Translations under genes and position numbers: made by a program
Assembly (NCBI RefSeq): GCF_002993975.1
Contig: NZ_POSO01000002.1
Span: forward strand, 248,232-312,231
DNA from: Apilactobacillus micheneri
GTDB taxonomy: Bacteria > Bacillota > Bacilli > Lactobacillales > Lactobacillaceae
Direction of reading: 5' to 3'
DNA: 64,000 nucleotides
Part shown: one piece after another, positions 26,323 to 36,755 of the stretch
How positions within the stretch are numbered: position 1 is the stretch's first letter
Layout of the letters: each line of letters opens with the position of its first letter
The notes under the pieces: model-generated
Databases searched by the model: none
What the model was told of the DNA's origin: nothing
What the model saw: the letters and a program-made list of their open reading frames with translations, nothing else

Positions 26323-26940
26323 TTATTCAGCTAAACTATTAATGTTATGACGAGCAGTTTTATTAGTTGACCATGGCAATGTATGAGCAACACCTAGAAT
26401 TTTATCTTTCTTAACAAATCCCCAATAACGACTATCATTGGAAATTTCTCGGTTATCACCCATTACAAAATATTCACCCTTAGGTACAACTGTAGCATTT
26501 TTATTATATGTCCATTTTGTTTTAGACAATTTAGAAATATCCCAGTTCTTCATGTTTTCACCGTTGTAATTATATTCAGAACCTTTTTGTTGCTGTTCCT
26601 TACTAATATAATTTTGTTCAACTGGCTTATCATTAACATATAATTGTTCATTTTTAAAGGAAATTTTATCTCCGGGCATCCCAATTACACGTTTTACATA
26701 ATTAATTTTTTGAGTTGCTGTAGGATCTTCACCATGTGCATCAAAAATAATTACACTATTTCTTTTTACTTGAGCTTGGCGAAAAACAAGGATACTTTCA
26801 TTATTTTCCAAGTTTGGATACATTGAATCACCATCAACATTAGCTCTAGTAACGAAATGATTCAAAATCAAAAATAAAAGTACCCCAATTGCAATATATA
26901 TTAAGATACTTAAAGCTTCTTTAAAAAATCTCTTACTCAT
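26323..26940 (-). CDS. lepB: Signal peptidase I, copy 1
   Basis: Membrane-bound serine peptidase that removes signal peptides during Sec export. 205 residues: N-terminal membrane anchor (ILIYIAIGVLLFLILNHFV), catalytic Ser in VDGDSMYPNLE (about 39), general-base Lys in NYVKRVIGMPGD (about 81), box E MGDNREISNDSRYWGFV. ATG 26940 has GAGGAGAATT upstream. A second, closely similar gene lies directly upstream. Confidence 0.95.
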   Translation of the reverse strand: MSKRFFKEALSILIYIAIGVLLFLILNHFVTRANVDGDSMYPNLENNESILVFRQAQVKRNSVIIFDAHGEDPTATQKINYVKRVIGMPGDKISFKNEQLYVNDKPVEQNYISKEQQQKGSEYNYNGENMKNWDISKLSKTKWTYNKNATVVPKGEYFVMGDNREISNDSRYWGFVKKDKILGVAHTLPWSTNKTARHNINSLAE

Positions 26941-27009
26941 AATTAATTCTCCTCACAATTATATTCATATTGTATCACTATTTTAAAATTTTAAATATTA
27001 AAACTATGT

Positions 27010-27042
27010 AAAAAGGCCATGTTATGAGTTAAAACATGGCTT
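27010..27042 (-). terminator. Terminator between the two signal peptidase genes
   Basis: AAAGCCATGTT/AACATGGCCTTT stem on the minus strand followed by T-rich sequence. The two lepB copies are therefore probably separate transcripts. Confidence 0.7.
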
Positions 27043-27048
27043 TAATTA

Positions 27049-27666
27049 TTATTCAGCTAAGTCATTAATGTTGTGACGAGCAGTTTTATTAGTTGACCAT
27101 GGTAAAGTATGAGCAACTCCTAAAATTTTATCTTTTTTCACAAAGCCCCAATAACGACTATCATTTGAGATTGCTCGATTGTCCCCCATTACAAAATATT
27201 CTCCTTTAGGCACAACCGTGGCATTTTTATTATATTCCCATTTAGTTTCTGATAATTTTGCAATATTCCAATCTTTTAAATGTCCATTGTCATTACTATA
27301 TTCAGAACCTTGTTGTTGTTGGAATTTACTAATATAGTTTTGTTTAACGTCTTTCCCATTGATATATAATTGATGATCTTTAAATGAAATATGATCGCCT
27401 GGCATCCCAATTACTCGTTTTACATAATCATCATTACTTACTGCCTTAGGATCTTCACCATGTGCATCAAATACGATTACACTATTTCTTTTAACCTTTG
27501 CTTGTGGAAATAAAATTACTCGTTCTTTGTTTACTAGATTGGGGTACATTGAGTTTCCTTCAACTTTTACGGTTGTAATAAAGTATCCTATAACAAAGTA
27601 TAAAACCATACCAATAACTATATATACCAAAAGATACAACGAATTTTTCAATAGCCTATTATTCAT
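27049..27666 (-). CDS. Signal peptidase I, copy 2
   Basis: 205 residues from ATG 27666 (MNNRLLKNS), chosen because TTAGGAGAT lies nine bases upstream; an in-frame ATG at 27687 lacks a site. N-terminal anchor, catalytic Ser in VEGNSMYPNLV, Lys in DYVKRVIGMPGDHI, box E MGDNRAISNDSRYWGF. Tandem duplicate of copy 1; the two C-terminal 45 residues are almost identical, while the anchor and middle have diverged. Confidence 0.93.
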   Translation of the reverse strand: MNNRLLKNSLYLLVYIVIGMVLYFVIGYFITTVKVEGNSMYPNLVNKERVILFPQAKVKRNSVIVFDAHGEDPKAVSNDDYVKRVIGMPGDHISFKDHQLYINGKDVKQNYISKFQQQQGSEYSNDNGHLKDWNIAKLSETKWEYNKNATVVPKGEYFVMGDNRAISNDSRYWGFVKKDKILGVAHTLPWSTNKTARHNINDLAE

Positions 27667-27728
27667 AATTAGATCTCCTAATTTCAACTAACAAAATTAT
27701 AACATTATTTAAAATGAATAATAACTAA

Positions 27729-27767
27729 CAAAAGAGCTAAGTAATCATTAATTACTTAGCTCTTTTT
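27729..27767 (-). terminator. Terminator after mnmG
   Basis: AAAAGAGCTAAGTAAT/ATTACTTAGCTCTTTT stem with flanking A and T runs. Confidence 0.85.
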
Positions 27768-27770
27768 TCA

Positions 27771-29708
27771 TTATTTCTCTTCTGAATTAATTTTTGCAAT
27801 GTGTCCTTGTTGAATATAAACACCTAAAATAGCAACATCAGATGGATTAACACCCGAAATTCTTGAAGCTTGAGCCACGGTTTGTGGTCTGATTTTTTCA
27901 AGTTTTTGACGAGCTTCAGTAGCCAAACTATCAATAGCTTCGTAATCAATATCTTCTGGAATCTTTTTAGCTTCCATTTTCTTCATACGAGCAACGTTTT
28001 GTTCAGCTTTCTTAATGTATCCAGCATATTTAGTTCTAATTTCAACTTGTTCGATTACACGACGACCTAATGGATGAGGTGCTGGTTCGATAAATTGTAA
28101 TAATGTTTGATAGGTTACATATGGACGACGTAGGAAGATGGATGCTAAGATACCATCTTTCAATGGTTTATCACCATGTTCTTCAACAAATTTGTTAACT
28201 GCGTCGCTAGGTTTGATTCTAATTTTATCTAAACGAGCTAATTCGTCCATAACTGCCTTTTTCTTGTCTAAGAATTTGTTATATCTTTCATCAGAAATAA
28301 GGCCTAAATCATGACCTTTTTCAGTTAAACGAAAGTCAGCATTATCATTTCTTAACAATAGACGGTATTCAGCACGACTAGTTAATAAACGGTAAGGTTC
28401 ATTAGTACCTTTAGTTACCAAGTCATCAGCTAATACCCCGATATAAGCTTCATCACGTTTTAAAGTAAATTGATCTTTACCTTGTGCACGCAAAGCAGCA
28501 TTAATACCTGCATATAATCCTTGTCCAGCAGCTTCTTCATAACCAGAAGTTCCGTTGGTTTGACCAGCAGTGTATAAGTTCTTCACGAGCTTAGTTTCAA
28601 AAGTTGGTTTTAATTGGTAAGGAGCTACCACATCATATTCAATTGCGTAACCAGGACGCATCATTTCAGCATGGTGTAAACCTTCAACTGAATGCAACAT
28701 CTTTTGTTGAACTTCTTCAGGCAATGATGTTGATAAACTATCACAATAGTATTCATTAGTATCGCGACCTTCTGGTTCTAAGAATACTTGATGACGATTC
28801 TTATCAGCAAAACGCACAATCTTATCTTCAATTGATGGGCAATATCTTGGACCTACTCCTTCAATTACACCAGTAAACATTGGAGCACGGTCTAGATTAT
28901 CGCGAATAATTTGATGGGTAGTTTCATTAGTATAAGTTAACCAGCAAGATAATTGGTCTTTAACTGGAATATAGTCTTCATCAGGTGTTTCGTAACTAAA
29001 GTGGTTAACTTCTGGGTCACCTGGTTGTTCTTCAGTTTCACTGAAATCAATAGTACGACCATTAACACGAGGTGGAGTTCCAGTTTTGAAACGTTTTAGA
29101 TCAAAGCCTAAGTCTTCTAAATTCTTTGATAATTTCAAAGCTGGTTGTGAATTATTAGGACCAGATGAATATCTTAGTTCACCAATAATAATACGGCCAC
29201 GCGCAGCAGTTCCGGCACAAACAACTACTGATTTAGCACTATATTTAGCGCCGGTATAAGTAACAATTCCTTTACATACACCGTCTTCAACGATTAAAGA
29301 ATCAACAATTCCTTGACGTAAGGTTAAGTTTGGTTGTTCTTCAATCGTTTGTTTCATCGCACGATGATAAGCATGCTTATCTGCTTGGGCACGTAAAGCA
29401 CGCACAGCTGGACCTTTACCAGTATTTAACATTCTCATTTGAATGTAAGTTTTATCAATGTTGCGACCCATTTCACCACCAAGGGCATCAATTTCACGGA
29501 CAACGGTTCCTTTGGCAGGGCCACCTAATGATGGATTACATGGCATAAATGCAACCATATCAACATTGATAGTAATTAACATTGTTTTATTACCCATTCT
29601 GGCTGAAGCTAAAGCAGCTTCACTACCAGCATGTCCAGCTCCGACAACGATTACGTCATAATCGCCGGCATCGTATTGGATGTTTTCTTCGCTCACGATT
29701 TCACTCAT
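27771..29708 (-). CDS. mnmG: tRNA uridine-34 carboxymethylaminomethyl synthase subunit MnmG
   Basis: FAD-dependent partner of MnmE; together they modify the wobble uridine of several tRNAs. 645 residues from ATG 29708 (MSEIVSEEN), with GGAGGAAAA just upstream; the ORF opens seven codons earlier. FAD-binding [20 protein letters not shown] near the N-terminus, conserved [37 protein letters not shown] and the GidA C-terminal domain ([18 protein letters not shown]). Downstream partner of mnmE in one operon. Confidence 0.97.
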   Translation of the reverse strand: MSEIVSEENIQYDAGDYDVIVVGAGHAGSEAALASARMGNKTMLITINVDMVAFMPCNPSLGGPAKGTVVREIDALGGEMGRNIDKTYIQMRMLNTGKGPAVRALRAQADKHAYHRAMKQTIEEQPNLTLRQGIVDSLIVEDGVCKGIVTYTGAKYSAKSVVVCAGTAARGRIIIGELRYSSGPNNSQPALKLSKNLEDLGFDLKRFKTGTPPRVNGRTIDFSETEEQPGDPEVNHFSYETPDEDYIPVKDQLSCWLTYTNETTHQIIRDNLDRAPMFTGVIEGVGPRYCPSIEDKIVRFADKNRHQVFLEPEGRDTNEYYCDSLSTSLPEEVQQKMLHSVEGLHHAEMMRPGYAIEYDVVAPYQLKPTFETKLVKNLYTAGQTNGTSGYEEAAGQGLYAGINAALRAQGKDQFTLKRDEAYIGVLADDLVTKGTNEPYRLLTSRAEYRLLLRNDNADFRLTEKGHDLGLISDERYNKFLDKKKAVMDELARLDKIRIKPSDAVNKFVEEHGDKPLKDGILASIFLRRPYVTYQTLLQFIEPAPHPLGRRVIEQVEIRTKYAGYIKKAEQNVARMKKMEAKKIPEDIDYEAIDSLATEARQKLEKIRPQTVAQASRISGVNPSDVAILGVYIQQGHIAKINSEEK

Positions 29709-29785
29709 TCGTTTTTCCTCCATAAACATAAATGTTTCATGTAAAACATTTTATTTTTTAATCATTGTTTCACGTGAAACAATAT

Positions 29786-31177
29786 TTATTTACCTAAACA
29801 GAATTGGCTAAATAGTTGATCTAATAGTTCACCATTATAGCTGTCACCAGTGATTTCACCTAATGCTTCCCAGCAATCACGCATATCCATTTGAACTAAA
29901 TCAACGGGCATTCCGTCATCTAAACCACTAATAACATTATTTAATGATTCTTTAGCTTTATGCAATAAACTGACATGACGAGCATTGGTAACCATGACAT
30001 CAGCTTGTGAACTTTGAATTCCTTCATTAAAGAATAAATGAGCAATCATTTCTTCTAATGGTTCAGTTCCATCGTCTTTAATGGCTGAAGTGGTGATCAC
30101 ATTTTCTTTACCAATTAATTGATTAATTTCATCAATATCAATTTTTTGTGGTAAATCGGTTTTATTTAAAATAACAATTCTTTTGGCATCATCAGTTAAT
30201 TCAATCAATTTTTTATCTTCATCTGATAATGCTTCTGATGAGTTCAACACTAGTAGAACTAAATCTGAACTTTGAATTGCTTTTCTGGATCTGTCGACCC
30301 CAATTTTTTCAACTTTATCTTCAGTCTTTCTAATTCCAGCAGTATCAACTAATTTCAAAGGTACTCCACGTACATTGACATATTCTTCTAAAACATCACG
30401 AGTCGTTCCTGGAACATCAGTTACAATCGCTTTATCTTGATGTAGTAAATGATTTAGAATACTTGATTTACCAACATTGGGACGTCCTACAATGGAAGTA
30501 GCTAAACCGTCACGTAAAACTTGACCTTGTTTTGAAGTTTTAAGTAATTTAATAATCTTTTCTTTGATGTCTTTAGCATTTTTCATCAATAAATTGGAAG
30601 TAACAACTTCGGCATCATCATATTCTGGATAATCAATATTAACTTCAACATTAGCTAAGACATCAAGAATTTGTTGTCTCAGGGTTCTAATTAGACGTGA
30701 TAAATTACCATCTAATTGACCTTCAGCAGCTTTCATTGAACGGTTAGTTTTAGCATCAATAATATCCATAACGGCCTCAGATTGTGATAAATCAATTCGA
30801 CCATTTAAAAAGGCACGCTTAGTAAATTCACCCGGTTCAGCCATACGAGCACCATAACTAAGGACTAACTGTAAAATTGTGTTCGTAGCAACAATTCCAC
30901 CGTGACAATTAATTTCAATCACATCTTCACAAGTATAAGTTTTAGGTGCTAACATCACTGAAACCATTACTTCATCAATATCTTCTTTGGTTTCAGGATC
31001 CATAATGTGTCCATAATTAATAGTGTGAGAAGCCACTTTACTTAAATCTTTTCCACGATAAAGTTTGGAAATAACTTGTAAAGCATCTTCACCACTAATT
31101 CTAATAATTGAAATTCCACCTTCACCAGGTGGGGTTGAAATTGCGGCAATTGTATCAAAATCTGTCGTTGTTGCCAT
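29786..31177 (-). CDS. mnmE: tRNA modification GTPase MnmE
   Basis: 463 residues: N-terminal folate-binding dimerisation domain (to about 120), helical domain with an inserted G domain (Walker [18 protein letters not shown] switch, LVDTAGI, NKTD) and the C-terminal Cys motif FCLGK that ends the protein. Forms the modification complex with MnmG, 77 bases downstream. ATG 31177 has AAAGGAAG upstream. Its only visible promoter lies before a terminator-like hairpin (see 31221-31342). Confidence 0.97.
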   Translation of the reverse strand: MATTTDFDTIAAISTPPGEGGISIIRISGEDALQVISKLYRGKDLSKVASHTINYGHIMDPETKEDIDEVMVSVMLAPKTYTCEDVIEINCHGGIVATNTILQLVLSYGARMAEPGEFTKRAFLNGRIDLSQSEAVMDIIDAKTNRSMKAAEGQLDGNLSRLIRTLRQQILDVLANVEVNIDYPEYDDAEVVTSNLLMKNAKDIKEKIIKLLKTSKQGQVLRDGLATSIVGRPNVGKSSILNHLLHQDKAIVTDVPGTTRDVLEEYVNVRGVPLKLVDTAGIRKTEDKVEKIGVDRSRKAIQSSDLVLLVLNSSEALSDEDKKLIELTDDAKRIVILNKTDLPQKIDIDEINQLIGKENVITTSAIKDDGTEPLEEMIAHLFFNEGIQSSQADVMVTNARHVSLLHKAKESLNNVISGLDDGMPVDLVQMDMRDCWEALGEITGDSYNGELLDQLFSQFCLGK

Positions 31178-31220
31178 GTTATTCTTCCTTTCTATATCAA
31201 TAAAACGTAGCTATGAGCAC

Positions 31221-31273
31221 AAAAAAAGTGCCCACTCCACGCCACAATAAATAAGCATGGACAAAGCACTTTG
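31221..31273 (-). terminator. Terminator-like hairpin in the mnmE leader
   Basis: Minus strand: AAAGTGC ... CCATGC-loop-GCGTGG ... GCACTTT followed by T7. A two-part stem with an internal loop. It lies between the promoter at 31314-31342 and the mnmE start at 31177, so it may attenuate mnmE or end a short RNA; alternatively it simply ends the jag transcript. Confidence 0.75.
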
Positions 31274-31313
31274 ACTACTTCATCTAAGTTTTCGTTTTTT
31301 CTTATTAAATATA

Positions 31314-31342
31314 ATAATAAGAATTTTATTTAAATTTGTCAA
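31314..31342 (-). promoter_or_regulatory. Sigma-A type promoter for mnmEG
   Basis: On the minus strand a perfect TTGACA (31337-31342), a 17-base spacer and TATTAT (31314-31319). It begins right after the jag stop codon. Confidence 0.8.
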
Positions 31343-31351
31343 TTTTTTAAA

Positions 31352-32086
31352 CTAAATAATTTTTGCTTCCACCACTACTGATCGGTATGGATCACGACCT
31401 GAAGAATAAGTTTCCACATGTGAACTATTTTCTAATTGTGTGTGGATAACTTTTCTTTCAAATGAAGGCATTGGGTCTAAATAAACTGGTTGTCCAGTCG
31501 CTACTGCTTCACGAGCGGTTTTTTCAGCTAATTTTTTTAAAGTTTCAACCCGACGATGACGATAATCGGCGGTATCTAATTGAATCAATAACCGACTAAA
31601 GCCTAAGTGGTTTAAGTATATTTGTGCTAATGATTGTAATGCATTAATTGTTAAACCATGTTTACCAATCAAAATGCCTTCTTGATCAGTTTGAAAATTA
31701 ATTCGTGCAAATTTACGATTAATAACTTCATAATCTAATTTTGCTTCAATTCCTAGTTCTTTAACAATTGGTGCTAAATATGCAATCAAATCTTCAATTG
31801 CTTCTTCGTTAGCATCCTTTCTAGATTTTGTTTTTACTTTAGTTTCTTCATCAAAATGAGCTTCTGATTTTGAATTATTATTTGTTTGTTCATCATTATT
31901 AACTTGTTTAGGCTGAGAGGTAACAATTTTATCAATCTCAACAATAGCATCTCTTTTACCAATCCCAAGGAATCCCTTGCGACTATTTTGAACAATATTA
32001 ATTTTTGAATTATCTTTATTAAGGTTTAATTCTGATAATCCTTTTTTAATTGCTTCATCGACTGTTTTCGCAGTAAATGTTGACAT
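31352..32086 (-). CDS. jag: Jag/KhpB RNA-binding protein
   Basis: 244 residues in three parts: N-terminal Jag domain (TAKTVDEAIKKGLSEL, then KGFLGIGKRDAIVEI), an acidic Asn/Glu-rich linker (about 70-105), a KH domain (GILIGKHGLTINALQSLAQ) and a C-terminal R3H domain (RREKK-like RHRRVETLKKLAEK...PMPSFERKVIHTQL). KhpB-type proteins bind RNA and affect cell division and elongation in Gram-positive cocci. Follows yidC as usual, but with a terminator between. Confidence 0.93.
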   Translation of the reverse strand: MSTFTAKTVDEAIKKGLSELNLNKDNSKINIVQNSRKGFLGIGKRDAIVEIDKIVTSQPKQVNNDEQTNNNSKSEAHFDEETKVKTKSRKDANEEAIEDLIAYLAPIVKELGIEAKLDYEVINRKFARINFQTDQEGILIGKHGLTINALQSLAQIYLNHLGFSRLLIQLDTADYRHRRVETLKKLAEKTAREAVATGQPVYLDPMPSFERKVIHTQLENSSHVETYSSGRDPYRSVVVEAKII

Positions 32087-32183
32087 TAAGCTTTCTCCCT
32101 TTATTTTTAATCATATTCACCTATATTATCATAAATTTTAATAATAAAGATAGCTAATTTAAGGATATCTTAATTTAAGACGA

Positions 32184-32216
32184 TAAAAAAGACTGACTTA
32201 AAAGTCAGTCTTTTTA
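32184..32216 (-). terminator. Terminator between yidC and jag
   Basis: AAAAAGACTGACTT/AAGTCAGTCTTTTT stem with flanking A and T runs. Confidence 0.85.
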
Positions 32217-32221
32217 TTATA

Positions 32222-33055
32222 CTATTTACGACGTGAACGTTTTGCTTTTCTAATTGCTTTTTGAACAGCATGTTTACGTTGCTTTTCAGCAAGTTGTTTT
32301 TCTTCACGTTCCTTTTGAATTTTCCAAGGATTTTGTAATACTAAAGTTTGTCCAGCTTGGAACAAGTTAGTTACTACCCAATAAATGGAAATAGCGGCTG
32401 GAATATTTAATGCCATGAAGAAAATAATTAATGGCATTCCATAAGTCATCGACTTAGTCATTCCATTTTGTTCAGGTTGCGATTTAGTAGCTAACCATGA
32501 ACTAATAAAAGTAAATAGGGCCGCCAAAATAGGCATAATAAAGTAAGGATCTTTATGTCCTAATTGTAACCATAGAAAATGACCTGATTTCAAAATATCA
32601 GTACGCCAAATTCCTTGATATAAAGCCCATAAAATTGGTAATTGAACAATTAAAGGTAAACATCCAGCAACCGGATTAACACCTGCTTCTGAGTATAACT
32701 TTTGTTGTTCAGTACGCAATTTTTGCATTGTTTCAGTATCCTTAGATGAATACTTCTTTTGTAATTTCTTTAACTCAGGTTGTATTTCTTGAGTTTTCTT
32801 CATACTCCTAGTTTGGTAAATCATCAAAGGTAGGATAATGATTCTTACGATAATGGTAAAAATAATAATTCCCATTCCGTAATTATTACCAAAGAATTTT
32901 GACAACCAAATAATTGCTCTAGAGAAGTTTAAAACAATTACTCCATCCCATAATCCAGTACTGTGGGAAGTAATAGGTTTATTACTACATGCACTTAAAA
33001 AGAATACTAGACCTAATATGGAAGCTAATGAAAAATATTTTTTGAATTTTTTCAT
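32222..33055 (-). CDS. yidC: Membrane protein insertase YidC/OxaA
   Basis: Lipoprotein insertase that helps fold and insert membrane proteins. 277 residues: lipobox LSAC (Cys about 23), five membrane helices, conserved Arg in the first core helix (IFTIIVRIIILPLMI), a charged cytosolic hairpin (KLQKKYSSKDTETMQK) and a basic C-terminal tail (KAIRKAKRSRRK) that can contact ribosomes. Starts one base before rnpA ends; the usual rnpA-yidC pair. Confidence 0.95.
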   Translation of the reverse strand: MKKFKKYFSLASILGLVFFLSACSNKPITSHSTGLWDGVIVLNFSRAIIWLSKFFGNNYGMGIIIFTIIVRIIILPLMIYQTRSMKKTQEIQPELKKLQKKYSSKDTETMQKLRTEQQKLYSEAGVNPVAGCLPLIVQLPILWALYQGIWRTDILKSGHFLWLQLGHKDPYFIMPILAALFTFISSWLATKSQPEQNGMTKSMTYGMPLIIFFMALNIPAAISIYWVVTNLFQAGQTLVLQNPWKIQKEREEKQLAEKQRKHAVQKAIRKAKRSRRK

Positions 33056-33406
33056 TTATTCTTCTCCCTCATCAAGTAATTTTGCTAACTTCAAAACATG
33101 AACTAGGTTTTGCTTAACTTCTTTCATTGAAAGACCATCGACACGTGGACGAGCAATAACTAAGAAGTCAACATCTTGTTTTAAATCAGGCTTTAACTCT
33201 AGCAAAGTTTGTCTAACTCTTCTTTTTACCCAGTTTCTGTGTACAGCATTACCGACTTTTTTCCCCACAGAAATTCCAACACGAAAATGTTTTTGATCAG
33301 GTTTATCCATTTGATAGACAACAAACATCCGGTTGGCTACTGAATCATGTTTTTCAAAAACCTTTTGGAATTCTGCTTCTTTCTTCACACGATATGACTT
33401 ACGCAT
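33056..33406 (-). CDS. rnpA: Ribonuclease P protein component
   Basis: 116-residue basic protein that helps the RNase P RNA cut tRNA precursors. [20 protein letters not shown] start and the RNR signature ([17 protein letters not shown]) are visible. It lies after rpmH in the standard order, with a terminator between them that will lower its expression relative to L34. Confidence 0.96.
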   Translation of the reverse strand: MRKSYRVKKEAEFQKVFEKHDSVANRMFVVYQMDKPDQKHFRVGISVGKKVGNAVHRNWVKRRVRQTLLELKPDLKQDVDFLVIARPRVDGLSMKEVKQNLVHVLKLAKLLDEGEE

Positions 33407-33439
33407 AATCCATCTCCGTTAATTTTCTATCAATATAAT

Positions 33440-33475
33440 GAAAAAGACCACTGATTAATTGGTCAGTGGTCTTTA
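33440..33475 (-). terminator. Terminator between rpmH and rnpA
   Basis: GACCACTGA/TCAGTGGTC stem flanked by A5 and, on the gene strand, T5. Confidence 0.8.
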
Positions 33476-33480
33476 GTATA

Positions 33481-33615
33481 CTAGACAGTTAATGACTTTC
33501 TGCCTTTTCTACGGCGATTAGCTAAAATTTTACGACCGTTGTTTGTACCCATACGTTTACGGAAACCGTGTACGCGAGCATGCTTACGTCTCTTTGGTTG
33601 GTAAGTTCTTTTCAT
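33481..33615 (-). CDS. rpmH: Ribosomal protein L34
   Basis: 44 residues: [20 protein letters not shown] is the full family signature. Start at ATG 33615 with AAGGAGGG upstream; the open frame extends 28 codons further without support. Standard position between oriC and rnpA. Confidence 0.98.
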   Translation of the reverse strand: MKRTYQPKRRKHARVHGFRKRMGTNNGRKILANRRRKGRKSLTV

Positions 33616-33699
33616 TACTAACCCTCCTTGCTTATTTAAATGTTTCTTTTCTATGCTAAATACATTTCTTAAACATAATACCATAAAAACTAAAATCAT

Positions 33700-34100
33700 G
33701 AAACATCTATTTAAAAATATGGGAGTTATTCAAATTATAAAGTTATCCACATTTTAATTTGTTTCATGCATATTTTTGTGGATTAATTTGTGGACTAAAA
33801 AATATTAATTCACAGAGTTATCCACATTTTATCCACATAATCACAGGGTGTGTATATAGTTATCCACAAGCAGTGTATAAATATCTTAAAATGTTGTTAT
33901 AACAATCATTAAACAATATTTTTTATTAACAATTGGCTGTTAATAACTAAAAATTATTATTATTTTATAAAGTTATCTACACCCTGTGGATAACTTTATG
34001 CACACCCTGTGGAACATTTTATATTAGTTATAATTACCTGTGGAAAACTACACTTCATAATGGTAAAATTATTTAAGAAATTCACGTGGGAGGAAATAAT
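33700..34100. other. Replication origin (oriC), DnaA-box cluster upstream of dnaA
   Basis: Gap of nearly 490 bases between rpmH and dnaA. DnaA boxes TTATCCACA at 33743-33751, 33818-33826, 33829-33837 and 33860-33868; TTATCTACA at 33973-33981 and the reverse TGTGGATAA at 33985-33993. A very AT-rich stretch at about 33875-33970 is a likely unwinding element. Three CCCTGTGG repeats lie around 33982-34013. More boxes follow dnaA. Confidence 0.9.
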
Positions 34101-34102
34101 TC

Positions 34103-35443
34103 ATGAATAAAGACACATTATGGGAAAAAATCCTTGATGCTTTTGAAGATAATGTCTCAACTACGACTTATTCAACATGGATAGAAACCGTTAAACCGGT
34201 TAGTCTAGAAGGCAATCAACTAACTTTAGAACTCCCCTCCCCTCTTCATCGAGACTATTGGAAAGATAAATTAGCTGACCAATTAGTCGAATATGCTTAT
34301 AAAATAACTAAAAAAGATATTATTCCTAATTTTGTTTTAGAAGATGAATTAAGGAATGAAAAACAAAGTAGTTTTGAACCAATAAACGACGATCAAAAAA
34401 ATAGTAACAATTTAATGAAGAATACCCATTTAAATACTAACTATACATTTGAATCATTTGTTATTGGTAAAGGTAACCAAATGGCGCACGCTGCGGCATT
34501 AGTTGTATCAGAAGACCCTGGTAAGATGTATAATCCTCTACTATTGTACGGAGGTGTTGGATTAGGTAAAACACATCTAATGCATGCAATTGGTAACAAG
34601 ATTATTCAAGATAATCCTGAGGCAAACATTAAATACATTACTAGTGAATCTTTTACGAACGATTTTATAAACGCTATTCAAAATCATAAAACAGAAAGTT
34701 TTCGACAAGAATATCGGAATGTGGATGTTTTACTTGTGGATGATATCCAATTCTTTGCAGACAAGGATGGTACCCAAGAAGAGTTTTTCCACACATTTAA
34801 TGATTTATATGAAAATCGTAAACAAATCGTATTAACTTCTGATCGGCTACCAAATGAAATATCAAAACTGCAAGATCGATTAGTTTCAAGATTTGCATGG
34901 GGCTTATCAGTTGACATAACTCCACCCGACTTAGAAACTAGAATTGCTATTTTAAAAACCAAAGCTGAAGCTGATAATATTGATGTACCAACTGATACAT
35001 TAAATTATATTGCTGGACAAATTGATTCAAATGTCCGTGAGTTAGAGGGAGCTTTATCAAGAGTTCAGGCCTTTGCTAAATTCAAAAATGTTAAAATTAC
35101 AACGGATTTAGTATCAGACGCATTAAAAGGACTTAATAAAGGTGAAAATAAAATCGAAGTAAACATTGATAAAATAATTGAAACTGTTTCTTCGTACTTT
35201 AATTTATCGATTGACGATATTAAAGGTAAAAAAAGAATCCAAAAAATTGTCATTCCAAGGCAAATCGCAATGTACTTAGCAAGAATCATGACTAATAATT
35301 CATTACCTAAAATTGGTGTTGCATTTGGAGGAAAAGATCATACCACCGTAATCCACGCCTATGATAAAATATCCGAGTCACTAAAAGATAACGTCAATTT
35401 ACAAAATAAAGTTGATGAATTAAAAGAAGAACTAAAAAGGTAA
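34103..35443 (+). CDS. dnaA: Chromosomal replication initiator DnaA
   Basis: 446 residues: domain I (1-85), short linker, AAA+ domain with Walker A GGVGLGKTH and Walker B VLLVDDIQF, sensor SRFAWGLSVDI, and the C-terminal box-binding helix-turn-helix with GGKDHTTVIHAYDKI. Binds the flanking DnaA boxes to open the origin. ATG 34103 follows GGGAGGAAAT. DnaA boxes on both sides suggest autoregulation. Confidence 0.98.
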   Translation: MNKDTLWEKILDAFEDNVSTTTYSTWIETVKPVSLEGNQLTLELPSPLHRDYWKDKLADQLVEYAYKITKKDIIPNFVLEDELRNEKQSSFEPINDDQKNSNNLMKNTHLNTNYTFESFVIGKGNQMAHAAALVVSEDPGKMYNPLLLYGGVGLGKTHLMHAIGNKIIQDNPEANIKYITSESFTNDFINAIQNHKTESFRQEYRNVDVLLVDDIQFFADKDGTQEEFFHTFNDLYENRKQIVLTSDRLPNEISKLQDRLVSRFAWGLSVDITPPDLETRIAILKTKAEADNIDVPTDTLNYIAGQIDSNVRELEGALSRVQAFAKFKNVKITTDLVSDALKGLNKGENKIEVNIDKIIETVSSYFNLSIDDIKGKKRIQKIVIPRQIAMYLARIMTNNSLPKIGVAFGGKDHTTVIHAYDKISESLKDNVNLQNKVDELKEELKR

Positions 35444-35471
35444 TTTTATCGTTTGTGGAAAAAAGGCAAAG

Positions 35472-35545
35472 TTATCCACAGGTTATCCACAGGACGAAAG
35501 TCAATGATATCAAGTGATTAGCTTAGTTATACACATATCCACAGG
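35472..35545. promoter_or_regulatory. DnaA boxes between dnaA and dnaN
   Basis: TTATCCACA at 35472-35480 and 35483-35491, and TATCCACAGG near 35537. They may form the second part of a bipartite origin, as in Bacillus, and regulate dnaN. Confidence 0.75.
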
Positions 35546-35605
35546 CCCTACTACTACTATATTTACTATATATTAATTATTATTAATAACAGGGGGAAAT
35601 TAAAA

Positions 35606-36742
35606 ATGAAATTTTCAATTAAAAGATCATCATTTATTCAAGGAATTAATACTGTATCAAGAGCAATATCATCTAAAACAACTATCCCTATTCTTACTGG
35701 TTTAAAATTAACTGTAACCGATAATGAAATTATTCTTACAGGTAGTGATGCTGATGTTTCAATTGAAACTCAAATTCAAGCTAGTGATGAAGATAATGAA
35801 TTAGAAATCAGTGAAACTGGTAGAATTGTACTACCAGCAAGATTCTTCAGTGGAATTGTTAAAAAACTTCCTAACGATAAAATGACTTTATCAGTAAGTA
35901 ATGGCTTCCAAACGGAAATTACTTCTGGTTCATCATCATTTACGATTAATGGATTAGATGCTAATGATTATCCACACCTACCAGAAATTGATAATGAAAA
36001 TGAAATTTCATTATCTGGTGATGTCTTTAAAGAAATTATTAATCAAACTGTTATTGCAGTTTCAAAACAAGAAAGTCGCCCTATTCTTACTGGTGTACAC
36101 TTTGTTTTAAAAGATCAAATGTTATTTGCTGTTGCAACTGATTCACATCGTTTAAGTCAACGTAAAGTTGCTTTACCAGATAATAATGGTGAATATGATG
36201 TAATTATTCCAGGAAGCAGTTTGTCAGAATTATCAAAAATGATTTCTGATGATAATGAAGATGTAAAAATGAAGATTTCAGAAAACCAAGTTTTATTCAC
36301 AATTGGTAATACTTACTTCTACTCTCGTTTACTAGAAGGTGCTTACCCTGACACTTCACGTTTGATTCCTAAAGAATCAGAAACTAATGTTCAATTTGAT
36401 GCTCGTGAATTATTAGGTTCAATTGAAAGAGCTTCATTACTTTCACATGAATCTAGAAATAACGTTGTTAAATTAACAATTAATGCTAATGATAAAAAAG
36501 TTACTATTTCAGGTAATTCACCTGATGTTGGTAATGTTGAAGAAGAACTTGATACTAAAGAAGTTAGCGGTGAAGATTTAGAGATTTCATTTAATCCTGA
36601 TTATATGAAAGATGCGCTTCGTGCATTTGGTCAAACGATGATTAATGTTTCATTTACATCACCATTAAGACCATTTACATTGGTTCCTTCAGAAGATCAA
36701 GAAAACTTTGTCGAACTAATAACACCAGTTCGTACATTTTAA
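35606..36742 (+). CDS. dnaN: DNA polymerase III beta sliding clamp
   Basis: 378 residues with the three repeated clamp domains (starts MKFSIKRSSFIQGINTVSRA, ends with the conserved NFVELITPVRTF). Encircles DNA and tethers polymerase III. ATG 35606 follows AGGGGGAAA. Usually followed at once by yaaA and recF; here those genes are about 26.4 kb away. Confidence 0.98.
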   Translation: MKFSIKRSSFIQGINTVSRAISSKTTIPILTGLKLTVTDNEIILTGSDADVSIETQIQASDEDNELEISETGRIVLPARFFSGIVKKLPNDKMTLSVSNGFQTEITSGSSSFTINGLDANDYPHLPEIDNENEISLSGDVFKEIINQTVIAVSKQESRPILTGVHFVLKDQMLFAVATDSHRLSQRKVALPDNNGEYDVIIPGSSLSELSKMISDDNEDVKMKISENQVLFTIGNTYFYSRLLEGAYPDTSRLIPKESETNVQFDARELLGSIERASLLSHESRNNVVKLTINANDKKVTISGNSPDVGNVEEELDTKEVSGEDLEISFNPDYMKDALRAFGQTMINVSFTSPLRPFTLVPSEDQENFVELITPVRTF

Positions 36743-36755
36743 AAATAATAGAGAA

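Noticed and set aside
29330-29661. Plus-strand ORFs opposite mnmG
   Set aside because: Shadows of a strongly conserved housekeeping gene with no start signals.
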